From: Streptomyces bambusae
GTDB lineage: Bacteria; Actinomycetota; Actinomycetes; Streptomycetales; Streptomycetaceae
Direction of reading: 5' to 3'
DNA: 64,000 nt
Assembly: GCF_020532645.1 (NCBI RefSeq)
Contig: NZ_JAJAUZ010000012.1
Location: 86,893 to 150,892, forward strand
This document shows positions 63,190-64,000 of this stretch, piece by piece. The notes under the pieces were generated by a model. It did no database searches and was not told where the DNA came from. It worked only from the letters and a program-made list of their open reading frames with translations. Position 1 is the stretch's first letter. Each line of letters opens with the position of its first letter. The position numbers were made by a program, and so were the translations under genes.

Positions 63190-63873
63190 TCAGACCGGCC
63201 GGACCCGCGCGGCGTCCCCGACCCGGTCCGCACCGTTGCGGACCGAGGGCGACGGTCCCGGCCCCAGTACGGCGAGCGCCCCCACGTAGGGGGCCGGCAG
63301 CGGGAGGTCGAAGAGGGCGTAGTCCTCCGGGCGGCCGAGTTCCTCGGGCAGGGCGAGCAGCGTCGTGCCACGCAGCTCGATGCGGCCCGGATGGACCGCA
63401 AGCCCCTTTCCGGCGGCCTTGAGCACGGCTTCCTTGCGGGTCCACAGCCGGGCGAAGCCGGCGTAGCCCGGGCAGGTCTCGCGTTCCCGCTCCGTCAGTG
63501 CCGCAGCCGGCGGCTGCGCCCCGGCCGTGGTGTCCTCGACGTCGACGCCGACGGGCCGGTCCGATACCGCGACCACCGCGAGCCCGCCGGTGTGCGAGAC
63601 GGAGAAGTCGAGCCCCGCGCCGGCCGTCCCCACGACCGGTTTCCCGTGGCTCCGGTCACCGCAGTGGCGGCAGGTGCGGTCGAACTCCAGTGCTGCCGGG
63701 TCCCGGTCCAACCGCTCGCCGAGGACGATCCGCGCCAGCACCCATGCGGCCAGGAAACGGCTCCGGTCCGCTTCGCGCACGATGCGGCGGCGGCGGGCCC
63801 GGTCGTGCCCGTTGAGGAGTACGGCGAGCGACTCGGGTACCTGGTCGACGCCGACGTACCAGACATCAGCCAC
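63190..63873 (-). CDS. Sfp-type 4'-phosphopantetheinyl transferase
   Basis: 227 residues from GTG at 63873, preceded by AACGGAG; ATG starts further upstream would add a basic tail. Core motifs: RSRFLAAWVLARIVLG near the N terminus, LDFSVSHTGGLAVVAVSD (P1b-type FSVSHT), VGVDVEDT (first metal-binding Asp/Glu) and FARLWTRKEAVLKAAGKGL (the WxxKEAxxKxxGxG motif). It transfers phosphopantetheine from CoA to carrier proteins of polyketide or non-ribosomal peptide synthases, or of fatty acid synthase. The nearby ATP-grasp/aminotransferase pair suggests a metabolite locus here, but Sfp-type genes also occur alone. CRHC and a DR-x-C pair resemble a zinc site (RTCRHCGD), an oddity. Confidence 0.93.
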   Translation of the reverse strand: MADVWYVGVDQVPESLAVLLNGHDRARRRRIVREADRSRFLAAWVLARIVLGERLDRDPAALEFDRTCRHCGDRSHGKPVVGTAGAGLDFSVSHTGGLAVVAVSDRPVGVDVEDTTAGAQPPAAALTERERETCPGYAGFARLWTRKEAVLKAAGKGLAVHPGRIELRGTTLLALPEELGRPEDYALFDLPLPAPYVGALAVLGPGPSPSVRNGADRVGDAARVRPV

Positions 63874-63957
63874 GGGTGCTCCGTTCCTCCCTGCGGTCCT
63901 GATCATCTGCCATGGACCCGCTCCCGGCCGTCCGCCACCCGCGGACGGCACCGTCGT

Positions 63958-64000
63958 GGGGGGGGGGGGGGGGGCGCGGCGCCGCCCGGGGGGGGGGGGG
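63958..64000 (+). other. Two long homopolymeric G runs at the window end
   Basis: Seventeen G (63958-63974) and thirteen G (63988-64000) flank CGCGGCGCCGCCC. No real gene is read through them. They are most simply explained by sequencing or assembly error at a difficult GC locus or contig end. Confidence 0.7.

Overview
The window is high-GC actinobacterial DNA that looks like a Streptomyces chromosome (or a very close relative). The signs are third-codon-position GC bias in every gene, frequent GTG starts, GTGA/ATGA translational coupling, mycothiol-type stress proteins, a three-subunit succinate dehydrogenase, an Rpf-LysM-M23 muralysin, LysX, a class F sortase, SpoIIE-type PP2C phosphatases, DUF574 methyltransferases, and the GGGGCTCCGCCCC / CGCCGGACGGGCT intergenic element typical of streptomycete genomes. 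I see no rRNA, tRNA, CRISPR array, phage or transposase gene. No database search was run; all family names come from motifs and remembered protein families.

Layout. 1-6.2 kb: regulators paired with small-molecule enzymes (IclR tail, GlxA/AraC regulator facing an isochorismatase-type hydrolase, LysR facing a DapA-like lyase, a methyltransferase, and an OhrR/Ohr peroxide pair with its palindromic operator). 6.2-13 kb: ATP-dependent DNA ligase, DHA2 exporter, several membrane proteins, a lipoprotein and two micro-proteins. 13-19.9 kb: secreted TAP-type aminopeptidase, UvrA2-like ABC protein, an FAD monooxygenase with its divergent TetR regulator, and a lipoprotein phosphatase. 19.9-24.4 kb: sdhC-sdhA-sdhB with a divergent LysR gene. 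24.4-29.2 kb: AlkZ-like winged-helix protein, DinB protein, and a methyltransferase coupled to a PAS-GGDEF-EAL cyclic-di-GMP enzyme.

29.5-39.3 kb is a cell-envelope region: a Cys/His-rich protein with a Pro-Thr stalk, a DUF4239 membrane protein, two convergent secreted paralogues with similar C-terminal Gly-TM-Arg tails, a class F sortase, a polysaccharide deacetylase, LysX (lipid lysinylation) and a CapA-type lipoprotein. 39.5-50 kb is regulatory: an ECF sigma factor, a translationally coupled LytTR regulator / small membrane protein / sodium:solute symporter / LytS kinase operon, a Nei-type glycosylase, a multidomain PP2C phosphatase and a DUF6777 lipoprotein with an acidic repeat tail. 49.5-52.5 kb: YndJ and DUF1990 genes (probably followed by a lipase-maturation-factor gene) under a promoter flanked by two TTGAAC-type operators.

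52.5-64 kb: two SDR enzymes (one with a Cys4 knuckle), an orphan 56-residue peptide gene, an EamA-type protein whose reading frame runs 177 bp antisense into an Rpf-LysM-M23 hydrolase gene, a secreted lipase-like hydrolase, and then an ATP-grasp ligase coupled to an ornithine-aminotransferase-like enzyme, facing an Sfp-type phosphopantetheinyl transferase. This last group looks like the edge of a specialised-metabolite locus. The sequence ends in two long G runs that look like an assembly or sequencing artefact.
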